Positions 1 to 9,225 of a stretch of DNA of 64,000 nucleotides are shown in pieces (the stretch's first letter is position 1; the number at the start of each line of letters is the position of its first letter). The DNA is from DAISVY01 sp036826635 (lineage in GTDB: Bacteria > Zixibacteria > MSB-5A5 > GN15 > FEB-12). The position numbers and the translations under genes were made by a program. Location of the stretch: assembly GCA_036826635.1 (NCBI GenBank), contig DAISVY010000002.1:186001-250000 (forward strand), in the 5' to 3' direction. The notes beneath the pieces are model-generated. The model was not told the origin of the DNA. It was given only the letters and a program-made list of their open reading frames with translations, and made no database searches.

Positions 1-58
1 ATGTGCCCGTGAATGGTTCGGCCCTACATCAATAATAAGGTAAGCCGAATTCCGATAC

Positions 59-1465
59 CTAAATATCGTAATACGTTTCGAACTCGTAGGGCGTCGGGCG
101 GACGCGAATCTCCGTCACTTCCTTGCGTTTCAGCTTGATCCAGTTCTCCAGAAGATCCTCGGTGAAAACACCCCCGGCCAGCAAGTAGTCGTGGTCCTTT
201 TCCAAAGCATTGAGCGCCTTGTTCAACGAGGTCGGCAACTGGTGAATCCCGGCCAGTTTTTCGGGAGAAAGTTCGTCCAGATTCTCATCCAGCGGCAAAC
301 CGGGATCAATCTTGTTCTTGATACCGTTCAGTCCCGCCATGAGCATCGCGGCATAGCCCAGATACGGGTTCATGGTGCCGTCACCGGGGCGAAATTCGAA
401 CCGCATCTTCTTGGGGTCGCGTTGGTAACCGGGAATACGAATACAGGCGGTACGGTTGCCAACCGAATACGTCCCGGCCACCGGGGCTTCGAATCCCGGG
501 ACAAGACGCTTGAAGGAATTAGTCGACGGATTAGTGAAAGTCAGCAATGAGTCGGCGTGTTTGAGCATGCCGCCGATGTAGTAAAGCCCCAGTTTCGAGA
601 AGCGGGCCGGACCGCCCTTGTCAAAAAAGAGCGAGCCCTTGGCGTCGGCCAAGTATTGATGCACGTGCTGTCCCGAACCGGGCTCGTTAAACAACGGCTT
701 GGGCATGAAAGTGGCCGATTTCTGATGTCGGAAGCAATCGTTCTTGACGATGTACTTCACCAGCATCGACTTGTCGGCCATGTCCAACAGCGTGGAGAAC
801 TGCACTTCGATCTCGTGCTGTCCCCCGCCGCCGACTTCGTGATGGTGATATTTCAGCCCGATCCCCACCTCGGCCAGCAGCGCACAGATTTCACTGCGCA
901 GATTAGCCGTGCGATCCATCGGCGGGGCGGCGTGGTAACCACCCTTGTACGGAATCTTATAGCCCAGGCTTTCTTCGTCGTCACCGGCGTTCCACTGAGC
1001 TTCGGAAGAATCCAGAAAATAGAAAGCGGCGTCGGGACCCTGGAAGAAATTCACTTTGTCAAAAATGTAAAACTCGAACTCGGGCCCGAGAATACATCTC
1101 GCCCCGGGGATGCGTTTGGTAAGCAGTTTCTCGGCGTCGGCCGCCACGCGCCGGGGATCGCGACTGTAACTGGAAATCCTGTCGCCGATTTCCATGATGT
1201 TGCCTATCATGGAAAGAGTGGGGCGCTCATAAAAACGATCGATAAAAGCCGTCCTCATATCCGGGATCATTATCATATCGCCGTTTTCGATCTTGGAGAA
1301 ACCGGGCATCGAGGAACCGTCCACCCCTACCCCGTTCTTGAACAGGTCAGCTTTGAGAGCCGAAATGGGAAGAGTAATATGGTGCCAGTAGCCAGGCAAA
1401 TCACACAGCTTCAGATCGATGAATTCCACCTGGTTCTCTTTGGCAAATTTCGTAATCTTTTCCAT
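59..1465 (-). CDS. glnA: Type I glutamine synthetase, residue 397 not tyrosine
   Basis: Makes glutamine from glutamate, ammonia and ATP in the cytoplasm; a central nitrogen-assimilation enzyme. The 468 residues match the usual length of bacterial GS-I and align end to end. Visible are the N-terminal beta-grasp with GVGVDGSSMPGF near 46-56, the GPEFEFYIFD metal-binding strand near 127-136, GGQHEIE near 215, GSGQHVHQ near 263 and the NRTACIRIP loop near 337. In the enterobacterial enzyme the adenylylated tyrosine is Tyr397 in a KNLYDLPPEE context; here the matching stretch is ENLDELSPEK and residue 397 is Asp, so control by GlnE-type adenylylation is unlikely. The ATG at 1465 has only a weak ribosome site. 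It is transcribed away from the next gene, with about 150 bp between them. Family assignment is certain; the regulatory point is inference. Confidence 0.97.
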   Translation of the reverse strand: MEKITKFAKENQVEFIDLKLCDLPGYWHHITLPISALKADLFKNGVGVDGSSMPGFSKIENGDMIMIPDMRTAFIDRFYERPTLSMIGNIMEIGDRISSYSRDPRRVAADAEKLLTKRIPGARCILGPEFEFYIFDKVNFFQGPDAAFYFLDSSEAQWNAGDDEESLGYKIPYKGGYHAAPPMDRTANLRSEICALLAEVGIGLKYHHHEVGGGGQHEIEVQFSTLLDMADKSMLVKYIVKNDCFRHQKSATFMPKPLFNEPGSGQHVHQYLADAKGSLFFDKGGPARFSKLGLYYIGGMLKHADSLLTFTNPSTNSFKRLVPGFEAPVAGTYSVGNRTACIRIPGYQRDPKKMRFEFRPGDGTMNPYLGYAAMLMAGLNGIKNKIDPGLPLDENLDELSPEKLAGIHQLPTSLNKALNALEKDHDYLLAGGVFTEDLLENWIKLKRKEVTEIRVRPTPYEFETYYDI

Positions 1466-1618
1466 ACTCGTATGTCCGCCGGAACAAACTAAAGGTTATA
1501 GTCAGGGAAGCCCAAGATAGCCGTTAACGCCCTTTTTGGCAAGGCAGGTCGGCGAAAAAAGCTTTCGAACCCGGCAACCGGGCCTTTGATTGCCGGTATT
1601 AACCGAAAGGAATCAACC

Positions 1619-3529
1619 GTGAAGATGCTCGCCGTAAGTATAACCGTCATAACATTGGCGTTTTCAGTTGCCGCCCAGACACCGTTTTCGGACCAGATGG
1701 ACCTTTTCGATACAGCTCTGGCCAAAGTCGACCTGACCCGGGCCGATGTTTGTTTCGATCAGGACGAGATGGCCCTTTGGGGAGGCGACCTCTGGCGACT
1801 GAACTATTTCACCCTGTTCCACCGCCACCCGTTCCGTCTGCCCCGCCACGGCGAGTTGAACCTGGAAGCCCTTCAGACCGATGTCGGCAATCCCCCGGCA
1901 CTGGTTGCCAAGGCCGGGAAACTGATCGACTGTCCCGTATTCCGCGGCCTTATCGGCGACCCCCTGGAAAATTACGTTGTTTTCGACGACACCATCCCCA
2001 AACCGTCGATTACCCGACGCAAAAATGTGCTCACCGGAGTTCAATACGCCGCACTTAAAGACGGTATCGATTTGATCTATGCCTTGGCCGACGACCAAAA
2101 GGCCTTTTTCAAAAGGGGCTTGGACAAGGCCGACAACAACAAATATCGCGAGCGTCTTTTCGATTATTTCATCCATGATAACGAGGAATACCACGATCTG
2201 GTCTATGAACTGGTCGAGAAAATCGATTTCAACCGGATGGTGGCCGGGGCGCAGGATATCGCCGAGGCGGTGCGAAGAGTGGCCGACTCCGGACATTTGT
2301 TTGTTTTTCCCCAAGCCAAAACCGAAATCAAAACACGCAAGGGGCTTATTGTCATCGGCAGCCCCGGAAACGACGTGTACGACTATTATAACCCGCCGCT
2401 CCTTATAATCGACGGCAGCGGTGACGATACCTACCGTTTCTCCGGCTACCCGGACAAGTACCCGCTGGCGGTAATTATCGACCTGACCGGCAACGATCAC
2501 TATATCTCGGCCGACACGCTTTCCCCCGGCATCGCCGGAGCCGTGATCGGCATGTCGATACTCATCGACCGACAGGGCAATGACCGCTATGAGGGCAGAC
2601 ACTTCAGCCAGGGAGCCGGGCTGTTCGGGGTGGGCGTGCTTTGCGATGCAAGCGGTGACGATATTTACACCGCAAACACGTTTTCACAGGGAGCAGGAGC
2701 TTTCGGGATCGGCATCCTGGCCGACAGCAGCGGTAATGATTCCCTGTATTGCCTGAACACATCGCAGGGATTCGGCTATACCCGCGGCTGCGGTTTGCTG
2801 GTTGATTTCGAAGGCAACGACAGGTACACGGCCGAAGACGACAAGATAGACAACCCTTCGGCACAGACCCCCGAACACAATTCCTCACTGGCCCAGGGAG
2901 TGGGCTTCGGCAAGCGGGCCGATTATCTCGACGGACACAGTTGGGCCGGCGGGGTCGGCATCCTCTGCGACGGTCACGGGAACGACCGCTACTCGGCGGG
3001 GCTGTTTGCTCAGGGGTGCGCCTATTGGTTCGCAGTGGGGATGCTTCTCGACGGTGCCGGGGATGATATCTACCGAGGGGTCTGGTACGTTCAGGGCTCC
3101 GGAGCACATTTCGGAGTCGGGTATCTCGATGACTTCGCCGGAAACGACAGCTACACGGCCAGTCACAACATGGCTATCGGGGCCGGTCATGATTTCACCG
3201 TCGGTTATTTCAATGAACGCGGAGGCAACGACGTCTACACGGCCCCCAACCTGTCACTGGGCGGGGGTAACGCCAACGGCATTGGGGTGTTTCACGATCA
3301 CTACGGCGACGATCAGTATATCACCGACGGCGGCATAACGCTCGGCCGCGCCACAGCCAGCGACCGTGGCCAGCGAAAATACCTGCGCGTTTTCGGTCTT
3401 TTCGTCGACGGCCAGGGACAGGACAGCTACCGGGAACCATGGGCCGCCAACGACTCAACCTGGAGAGGCCCCCGGTCGACCCCCGAGGCACACGCTGATA
3501 TGGAAATCGGGGTGGGAATCGACCGCTGA
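1619..3529 (+). CDS. Secreted GxDxY tandem-repeat protein (paralogue 1)
   Basis: Function unknown. The start chosen is GTG at 1619, seven bases after AAAGGA; it gives MKMLAVSITVITLAFSVAAQ, a clear signal peptide. About 200 residues of mostly helical sequence follow. The rest of the protein is a tandem array with consensus GxDxY...QGxGxxGxGxLxDxx of about 26-27 residues. Thirteen GND/GDD/GQD-type motifs can be counted (for example SGDDTY, QGNDRY, AGDDIY). One longer unit in the middle carries a DGHSWAGG signature. The array recalls the acidic turns of RTX repeats but with a much longer period, so a calcium-binding beta-helix or beta-roll in the periplasm or outside the cell is a reasonable guess only. 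A paralogue with the same architecture lies at 39161-41371. Confidence 0.9.
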   Translation: MKMLAVSITVITLAFSVAAQTPFSDQMDLFDTALAKVDLTRADVCFDQDEMALWGGDLWRLNYFTLFHRHPFRLPRHGELNLEALQTDVGNPPALVAKAGKLIDCPVFRGLIGDPLENYVVFDDTIPKPSITRRKNVLTGVQYAALKDGIDLIYALADDQKAFFKRGLDKADNNKYRERLFDYFIHDNEEYHDLVYELVEKIDFNRMVAGAQDIAEAVRRVADSGHLFVFPQAKTEIKTRKGLIVIGSPGNDVYDYYNPPLLIIDGSGDDTYRFSGYPDKYPLAVIIDLTGNDHYISADTLSPGIAGAVIGMSILIDRQGNDRYEGRHFSQGAGLFGVGVLCDASGDDIYTANTFSQGAGAFGIGILADSSGNDSLYCLNTSQGFGYTRGCGLLVDFEGNDRYTAEDDKIDNPSAQTPEHNSSLAQGVGFGKRADYLDGHSWAGGVGILCDGHGNDRYSAGLFAQGCAYWFAVGMLLDGAGDDIYRGVWYVQGSGAHFGVGYLDDFAGNDSYTASHNMAIGAGHDFTVGYFNERGGNDVYTAPNLSLGGGNANGIGVFHDHYGDDQYITDGGITLGRATASDRGQRKYLRVFGLFVDGQGQDSYREPWAANDSTWRGPRSTPEAHADMEIGVGIDR

Positions 3530-3651
3530 CCGTGACGGTGCGCATGGGTCCTGCTTATGAATGCAAAATACTGTGATAAAATACTTGATTGCCGAAAAGA
3601 CTCCTGTATCATACGCCAATTCGCTTGATAATCAACAGGGAGACTATCACG

Positions 3652-4128
3652 ATGAATTACACGGACGGTATTATCAAGAACACAGAGTTCTTTACCACCT
3701 CGGAACTGGCCGAAAAACTCAAAATGAATGTGCAGGTAATCACACGCAAGGTCCAGGCCGGGGAAATCAGTGCCTACAAGATCGGCAAGGAGTGGCGTAT
3801 TCCGGAGCAGTCGGTATTCAACTGGCTGGAATCGAATCGCAATACCCGAACACGCTCCGCCGATAAAGTGAAAGTAGAAATCGAACCCGGCCGAAACAAA
3901 CAAAGCAAACAGCTTCCGGCGGCACGATCCAAACGCAAGTACCTTCTGGAGTATATCCTTGCCCAGTTCGAACCCGACCGGGCCTATACCGAAGAAGAAG
4001 TCAGCCGCATTATCGGTCGCTATCACCAGGACACCGCGGCCGTACGCCAGGAGTTCCTTTCCGAACATATGATGGACCGGATCGACGAGAACTATCGTCG
4101 ACACGCCGGGTATCGTCTTTCCGGCTGA
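3652..4128 (+). CDS. HTH (excisionase/MerR-like) + DUF2087 regulator
   Basis: Probable DNA-binding regulator of 158 residues. The ATG at 3652 is preceded by AGGGAGA at good spacing; longer upstream starts have no such site. Residues about 12-60 form a helix-turn-helix of the excisionase type (FTTSELAEKLKMNVQVITRK, then IGKEWRIPEQSVFNWLE). A basic linker follows. The last ~55 residues match DUF2087: RKYLLEYILAQFEPDRAYTE, then EVSRIIGRYHQD. Such HTH-DUF2087 proteins are thought to be transcription regulators; the target is unknown. It lies 122 bp after the repeat protein on the same strand and ends at a strong terminator shared with the convergent DUF2723 gene. No phage or integrase genes are nearby, so an excisionase role is unlikely. 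Confidence 0.85.
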   Translation: MNYTDGIIKNTEFFTTSELAEKLKMNVQVITRKVQAGEISAYKIGKEWRIPEQSVFNWLESNRNTRTRSADKVKVEIEPGRNKQSKQLPAARSKRKYLLEYILAQFEPDRAYTEEEVSRIIGRYHQDTAAVRQEFLSEHMMDRIDENYRRHAGYRLSG

Positions 4129-4151
4129 ACAGACTTTTTTCACTGCCGAGC

Positions 4152-4198
4152 AAAAAAACAACCCGTCGGCCTCAACACCGGCGGGTTGTTTTCATTTT
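4152..4198. terminator. Bidirectional rho-independent terminator
   Basis: A long hairpin lies between convergent genes. AACAACCCGTCGG (4157-4169) pairs with CCGGCGGGTTGTT (4178-4190) with one G-T wobble and an eight-base loop. On the plus strand it is followed by TTTTCATTTTAT; on the minus strand by a run of seven T. It can end both the HTH-DUF2087 transcript and the DUF2723 transcript. Confidence 0.9.
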
Positions 4199-4208
4199 AT
4201 CGGTCAAC

Positions 4209-6965
4209 CTAATAACCCGGCATCGGACTTCCCGCACCGGAAGCGGTATGTCCAAGAATCGCCTGAAGAACCGGGTCACCCAGATTGATTTTATACCGCG
4301 CAAACTGTCGGGCGGCCCGCTGCAAATCGGTGAATCTCCCCTGCTGGCGCAACACCGACACCAGCTTGCGGAAAGTAAGGTTGACATTGCTGTTCATGTC
4401 AAACGCCTTCCACAGCAAATCCACACCGTCAGCGATCATCTCCGTATCGCCATTAATCCGTCCCAACTCCGTTTCCATCATCCCCAAATCGGATACGTAA
4501 TAGTAGTTCGACGGATTAGCTTTGGCGTGCGCGCTCAACACATTGTAAGCCTGCTCGATAAGTGCTTTGGCCTGCGCCGAATCGCCGCGCCCGTTATAAA
4601 GGTCCTCCAGACTGACGTATGGTTGCCAGTAAACCGGGAATTTGTCGATTATACTCTTCAGAACCGTTTCGGCCCGGGTCGTATCGCCGTCACGCAGCAA
4701 CTCTTCGTAGACCCTTATCGAGTTGAGAGCTACCCCCATAAAAACACCGGTCGCGTTTTCATCGCGATAGACTTTGGGCGTCTGTAAACCGGGGAATTGA
4801 TAAACATTAACAAACAGATCATAACCCTTGTCAACGTCGGTCATTCTCTCCGGTTTCGCATCAAGCCGATAAACCTGCCCCACGTGAACAGAGTGATCGC
4901 GAAGTTTCAGCGGCGAATCGCTCCAGGGTGAAGAACTGAAGAAAATAGGATCGCGCCATTTGTTCTCCAGCACAATTTCATCGACCATGATATCCTGGGT
5001 TCGCATGCCGGAGAACTGCGGATGCAGGTAGGTCTGTCGGCCCCGAGGTCGGTCATAGAACGGCTTGTTGGGGCGGCTCGTCTCAATACCGTTACCCAGA
5101 TCATACGGATACCAGAGTATCTGTTCCTCACTCAGCGAAATGGGGACGTTATATCGTTCCTTCATCTGCAGAATATACCAGTCGGTATTCAACAACGAGA
5201 GATTGACCACACGCACGTCCTTGCGGTAATCGTAAACTTCCTGAAGGCACCAGGTGGGGAAGGTATCGTTGTCACCGGCCGTGAACAGAATGGCATTCTG
5301 GTCACACGAATCGAGAAGATTTTTCGCGTAGTAGTACGGCAGATAGTTGTCCGAACGGTCGTTCGGGTAGTAATTCCGTGACAGGGCCAGCCCCGGCAGC
5401 AACACGAGCACACAGGAGGCATACACGACCGTTTTTTGCATACTCGGAGCGAATTGCGCCGTGCGGTCCTTAATAAAACGCATAACCGCCGCCACCCCCA
5501 TCCCCATGGCTATTCCAAAGAAAACGAAAGCCGGAGTAAAGAAGTAGTCCCTGTTTCGCACTTCCAGATAAGCATCCTGAGTATAGGGGCTGTATTTGGT
5601 CCCGTCGGCGAAGTTCATGTAGAGCACAAGGCCCACGGAACAAAGCAAGATAAGCACCACAAAAGGCAGACCGATTTCAAGACGGTGACGAACCGCAACC
5701 GCAAGCCCGATCAGGCCGAGAAGTAAAAACGGGACAAATCCCCAACCGCCCGATGAATACTGCTCTTCGAAATAGGACCAGAAACCCATGTTCGGATGAC
5801 GGCCGAACTGGTTCGACCAGGCCCCCCGCCGCTCGAACATGCGGTCGATCATCGATTGCTGGCCGTACTGTTTGCGGTCCAGGAAACGGACGAATGTCCG
5901 CAGATCGCGGGAGGGGTTATTCTCGTCGATGCGCGGATTAAGGCTCGACCGAATCGGAATAAAGAGATGAACGGACAACCCCACCACCCCGATCATGATC
6001 ATCACCAGGGCCGTTCTCCATTTCAGTTGCCAGCCGTAGCGCTGCGACAACCAGGCCAGGACAAGCAGCGCCGCAATACCGAAAGGCAAAGCCTTGAAAT
6101 ACACCCCGAATTCTATCATCACCATTGAAGTCGTACCGATGGCGATCAGGATTCCCCAGTTGATCTTCCGATACAACATCACCACCAATACCACCCCCAG
6201 AGCGGCCGAAACCAGCATAAACACGCCGGAACCGCCCCGACCGTTAGAGAACATGATAACAAGAAGCAATTCGATAATGGCAAAACAACAGACCATCAGG
6301 TAATCACGTCGGGTAGCGCTCTTCTTGAGGATAAAGAAAACGGCACAAACCGGCACCACCAGAAACACGGTCATGTGAATGCCGATCCCCAAAACAGCCA
6401 GGAACCAGGCCAGAAGCAGAAATTGCACGCCCCGCGGCGTTTCTTTCATTTCATGATAACGAATAGTCAGCCACAGAATGGCCACCGAAAGAGCCATAGA
6501 CAAACCGTAAACCTCGGCCTCGACCGAGTTGGACCAGTTGGTCATGGAAAAAGCCACGAAAAAACCGGCCGTGATACCGCCGACATAAACGACAAGCCGA
6601 CTGAGAATACCGCTTTGCTCGTCCCGCCTGAAGAAATACCGGATAAGCTTGGTCGCCAGCAGGTAACTGAGCATAGCCGTCAGAGCGGAGGAAATCACCG
6701 AGATGTAATTGATCCGATAAGAAATATCCTCAACGAAGGGAATCAGCGAAATGACCCGGCCCAGCAGGACAAACAGCGGCGTTCCCGGAGGATGAGGAAT
6801 ACCCAGAATATAAGCACAGGCGATAAACTCCCCACAGTCCCAGAAAGAAAACGTTCGCTGAACGGTCATGGCATAAACAACGAACGATACCAAAAAAACC
6901 AGAGCGGCAATTACCACATGGACACGATCCGGCCCCTGATTTTTACTAATTGACAAATCGGACAC
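4209..6965 (-). CDS. DUF2723 GT-C-like membrane protein with TPR tail
   Basis: Large integral membrane protein of 918 residues. The N-terminal half is the DUF2723 domain: about ten or more hydrophobic segments, with the first extracytoplasmic loop holding FSFWDCGEFIACAY (D43, E46) and HPPGTPLF (58-65). Acidic residues in this loop are typical of GT-C glycosyltransferases that use polyprenyl-linked sugars, and the eukaryotic relative TMEM260 is a protein O-mannosyltransferase. A soluble extracytoplasmic part follows, ending in TPR-like helices (about 740-900; ALIEQAYNVLSAHAKANPSN, LLWKAFDMNSNVN). The start is GTG at 6965, seven bases after AGGAG. Protein glycosylation or lipid-linked sugar transfer is inference; family membership is strong. 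It stands alone between a terminator and a divergent small gene. Confidence 0.9.
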   Translation of the reverse strand: MSDLSISKNQGPDRVHVVIAALVFLVSFVVYAMTVQRTFSFWDCGEFIACAYILGIPHPPGTPLFVLLGRVISLIPFVEDISYRINYISVISSALTAMLSYLLATKLIRYFFRRDEQSGILSRLVVYVGGITAGFFVAFSMTNWSNSVEAEVYGLSMALSVAILWLTIRYHEMKETPRGVQFLLLAWFLAVLGIGIHMTVFLVVPVCAVFFILKKSATRRDYLMVCCFAIIELLLVIMFSNGRGGSGVFMLVSAALGVVLVVMLYRKINWGILIAIGTTSMVMIEFGVYFKALPFGIAALLVLAWLSQRYGWQLKWRTALVMIMIGVVGLSVHLFIPIRSSLNPRIDENNPSRDLRTFVRFLDRKQYGQQSMIDRMFERRGAWSNQFGRHPNMGFWSYFEEQYSSGGWGFVPFLLLGLIGLAVAVRHRLEIGLPFVVLILLCSVGLVLYMNFADGTKYSPYTQDAYLEVRNRDYFFTPAFVFFGIAMGMGVAAVMRFIKDRTAQFAPSMQKTVVYASCVLVLLPGLALSRNYYPNDRSDNYLPYYYAKNLLDSCDQNAILFTAGDNDTFPTWCLQEVYDYRKDVRVVNLSLLNTDWYILQMKERYNVPISLSEEQILWYPYDLGNGIETSRPNKPFYDRPRGRQTYLHPQFSGMRTQDIMVDEIVLENKWRDPIFFSSSPWSDSPLKLRDHSVHVGQVYRLDAKPERMTDVDKGYDLFVNVYQFPGLQTPKVYRDENATGVFMGVALNSIRVYEELLRDGDTTRAETVLKSIIDKFPVYWQPYVSLEDLYNGRGDSAQAKALIEQAYNVLSAHAKANPSNYYYVSDLGMMETELGRINGDTEMIADGVDLLWKAFDMNSNVNLTFRKLVSVLRQQGRFTDLQRAARQFARYKINLGDPVLQAILGHTASGAGSPMPGY

Positions 6966-7123
6966 TATTTATCTCCTAAATCTTAGCTCCTGAGCAGTCG
7001 ATAACACCTATTAGATCGACATCCGTGATAGACGAAATCGAAATATAACAATTGGCATCCTGTTGCCAATAACAATTTTACACGAATCCCTCAACTCAGA
7101 TTCGAGTTGTCAGGAGGATTAAA

Positions 7124-7372
7124 ATGCTGGTTTGGTGCGCCATTCTCTTTGTGTTGGGAATCTTTGCTTTCATCGACTCGGTATTCAACATGGGCGAAAT
7201 CTTTCGACAGGTTAACTCGGTTTTATTTATGCTTATCTCTCTTGCCCTGCTTATCAGGACAACAACCAAAGCAAAAGAGAAACGATTCGAGAAGAATCAG
7301 AACAAAGTCTTCCACCTGGAACGAGAGATTCAAGCGATGAAAGCCAACCAGAAACAAATGTCCAACTACTAA
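7124..7372 (+). CDS. Small membrane protein with C-terminal coiled coil
   Basis: Unrecognised 82-residue protein. A very good ribosome site (AGGAGG at 7112-7117) lies six bases before the ATG, which argues strongly that it is real. Residues 1-22 and 32-47 are hydrophobic segments. The C-terminal third is charged and helical (KEKRFEKNQNKVFHLEREIQ), resembling a short cytoplasmic coiled coil. The topology resembles phage-shock or membrane-stress accessory proteins, but no specific family is recognised. It is divergent from the DUF2723 gene, and its stop codon overlaps that of the convergent TPR gene within the bases CTAA (7369-7372). Confidence 0.8.
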   Translation: MLVWCAILFVLGIFAFIDSVFNMGEIFRQVNSVLFMLISLALLIRTTTKAKEKRFEKNQNKVFHLEREIQAMKANQKQMSNY

Positions 7373-9225
7373 CCGATACCGGCATCGGTATCGAGACGGC
7401 GAAGGATTTCACGCACCTCGGAAACGAACGGATAGTCGGAAAAATCTTCCAGCAAACGCCGATATATCCGGCGGGCTTCATCCTGCCCTTCCTCCGTTTT
7501 GACCAGCATATCCGCCCTGATTTTCAAGCCAAGCGGACAATAATACGATTCGGGAAAGCCGGTTATGAGGCGTTCGAGATGTTCGCCGGCCAAGCTCGAA
7601 TCGACCACCTCCAGATCCAGTTCCGCCAGCCTGAACAAAGCCACGTCGGCCAGCGCCTTATCCGAAGCATCCGCGATCTGTTCCAGTTTTACACGAGTTG
7701 AATCAAGCAGCCCAAGCTGCCGGAAATACATGGCGTTGGACAGATCATACAAAAGGGTATCGTTGTCGGCTGCCTGACCGATCAGCAGAACCATCCGCAG
7801 AGCATCATTGATGTAAAACCCGCGCGGATAATTGACCAGCAGTTTACGGAACGACACTTCGGCGGAATCATACTTTTTCTCGAAGAAATCGACCAACCCC
7901 AGATAATAGGCCGCTTCTTCCTGATAATCATCGGGCAGCTTATTCCTGCGAAGCTGCACCAGCGTCTCCCGAGCCTTTTTCAGATCACCGTTGCGAAGAT
8001 AACACAACGGTATGGCACGTTCCGACTCCAGGTAGCTCAACCCCTTGGGATAATAAGTAACCACGGAATCATAGTACGTCAGGGCCTTCTCGTAGTCGCC
8101 CATAAGATCACCGTAAATCGTCCCTATTCCGCACAAAGCATCGGCTCTCAACTGCGTGTTGGGGGTACTTTCGAACACCCGCTCGTAAGTCGCTATGGCC
8201 TCCGCATAGTGACCCAACCGGGCCAGGGCATAGGCATATTCGAAGCGTGTTTCCAACTCAATCTTGGTATTGGCATAGCGCGCCAAAATGTACCGGGCCG
8301 CATTGATCACCCCGGACCACGATTTGCGATCAAAGCACTGCCGCATGTACAACACCAGCGCAGAGCCGTCGCGATGGCCCAGCGAATCCTGTTTGAGTGC
8401 GTATTCGAACGCCTTGTCGAGTTCACCGGCCTTGACGTAATGGTCGGTTAAAATCCTCAGGGTTGGGACCTCGGAAGTGCTATCCGCAATGCTGACAAGA
8501 GTCGTCTCTACCCGGCCCGACGATTCCGGAAATTCCAGCAGAGCCATAAGTCGCTTTTCAGCTTCGTTGCTTTCGGCATGACCGGGGATATCAAGCACGG
8601 CCAGATATTCCCTGGCCGCGTCGACGTATTCTCGCGCGCTCTCGTGGATATTTCCCTTCTCAATAGCCAGCGCCGTCGGCACACCGGTAGCCAGGCGAAC
8701 GGCCGCAATTTGTTCCAGCGCCAGATCCTCAAGGTGTGACGACATCAAACTGCGCACCAGCAGCAGTTGTCGCTTTTCGTCGGCCGGATCGAGATCATCG
8801 GCCAATTGACGGTAGCTTTGCGAAGCCTCCTCGGCCCGCCCCAGCTTAACCAGCACCTCGGCCAGATCCAGACGGTAACTAACCGAGCCCGGATTGGCCT
8901 GAAGCATCCGGCGCACCAGCATTTCCACCTTGGAATACTGCTTAAGGCGGTCGTACGAGTTCTTCAGCAGTTGCTGAACAACCGTGTTATCGGGGTGAGA
9001 CTCAAGAGCCACCTCCAGCACATCGGCCGCCCCCTGGTAGTTCTTCTCCCGAATCAAACGGCGGGCCAGCGTGACCTGACGCTCGACCTCCGAAACGAGT
9101 GAAGCGACATCCTTGCCCGCGAATGGCGAACCCGTTTCCGTCTCATCCTGCGCCCGGACCGAACCGACACCCGGACCAAGGAACAAAAGCACCGTGGCAA
9201 TTATGATCGCACGCCGTATCGTCAT
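7369..9225 (-). CDS. Periplasmic TPR-repeat protein
   Basis: 618 residues. The N-terminus is a signal peptide (MTIRRAIIIATVLLFLGPGV, cleavage near VRAQ). The rest is tandem TPR-like helices, for example AADVLEVALESHPDNTVVQQ, YAEAIATYERVFESTPNTQL and YEKALTYYDSVVTYYPKGLS. No enzyme motif is visible, so it is probably a scaffold for periplasmic complexes. Its ATG overlaps the stop of the DUF4175 gene by four bases (ATGA), so the two are translationally coupled and probably act together. Similar TPR proteins accompany BatA/DUF58-type clusters, but no MoxR, DUF58 or BatA gene is in this window. Confidence 0.88.
   Translation of the reverse strand: MTIRRAIIIATVLLFLGPGVGSVRAQDETETGSPFAGKDVASLVSEVERQVTLARRLIREKNYQGAADVLEVALESHPDNTVVQQLLKNSYDRLKQYSKVEMLVRRMLQANPGSVSYRLDLAEVLVKLGRAEEASQSYRQLADDLDPADEKRQLLLVRSLMSSHLEDLALEQIAAVRLATGVPTALAIEKGNIHESAREYVDAAREYLAVLDIPGHAESNEAEKRLMALLEFPESSGRVETTLVSIADSTSEVPTLRILTDHYVKAGELDKAFEYALKQDSLGHRDGSALVLYMRQCFDRKSWSGVINAARYILARYANTKIELETRFEYAYALARLGHYAEAIATYERVFESTPNTQLRADALCGIGTIYGDLMGDYEKALTYYDSVVTYYPKGLSYLESERAIPLCYLRNGDLKKARETLVQLRRNKLPDDYQEEAAYYLGLVDFFEKKYDSAEVSFRKLLVNYPRGFYINDALRMVLLIGQAADNDTLLYDLSNAMYFRQLGLLDSTRVKLEQIADASDKALADVALFRLAELDLEVVDSSLAGEHLERLITGFPESYYCPLGLKIRADMLVKTEEGQDEARRIYRRLLEDFSDYPFVSEVREILRRLDTDAGIG

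Noticed and set aside
1619..3529. RTX nonapeptide haemolysin/adhesin repeats
   Set aside because: The GxDxY motifs recur every 26-27 residues rather than nine and lack the GGxGxDx tandem pattern and a type I secretion end.
3652..4128. Excisionase of a mobile element
   Set aside because: The HTH is of that type, but the protein carries DUF2087 and there is no integrase or attachment repeat nearby.
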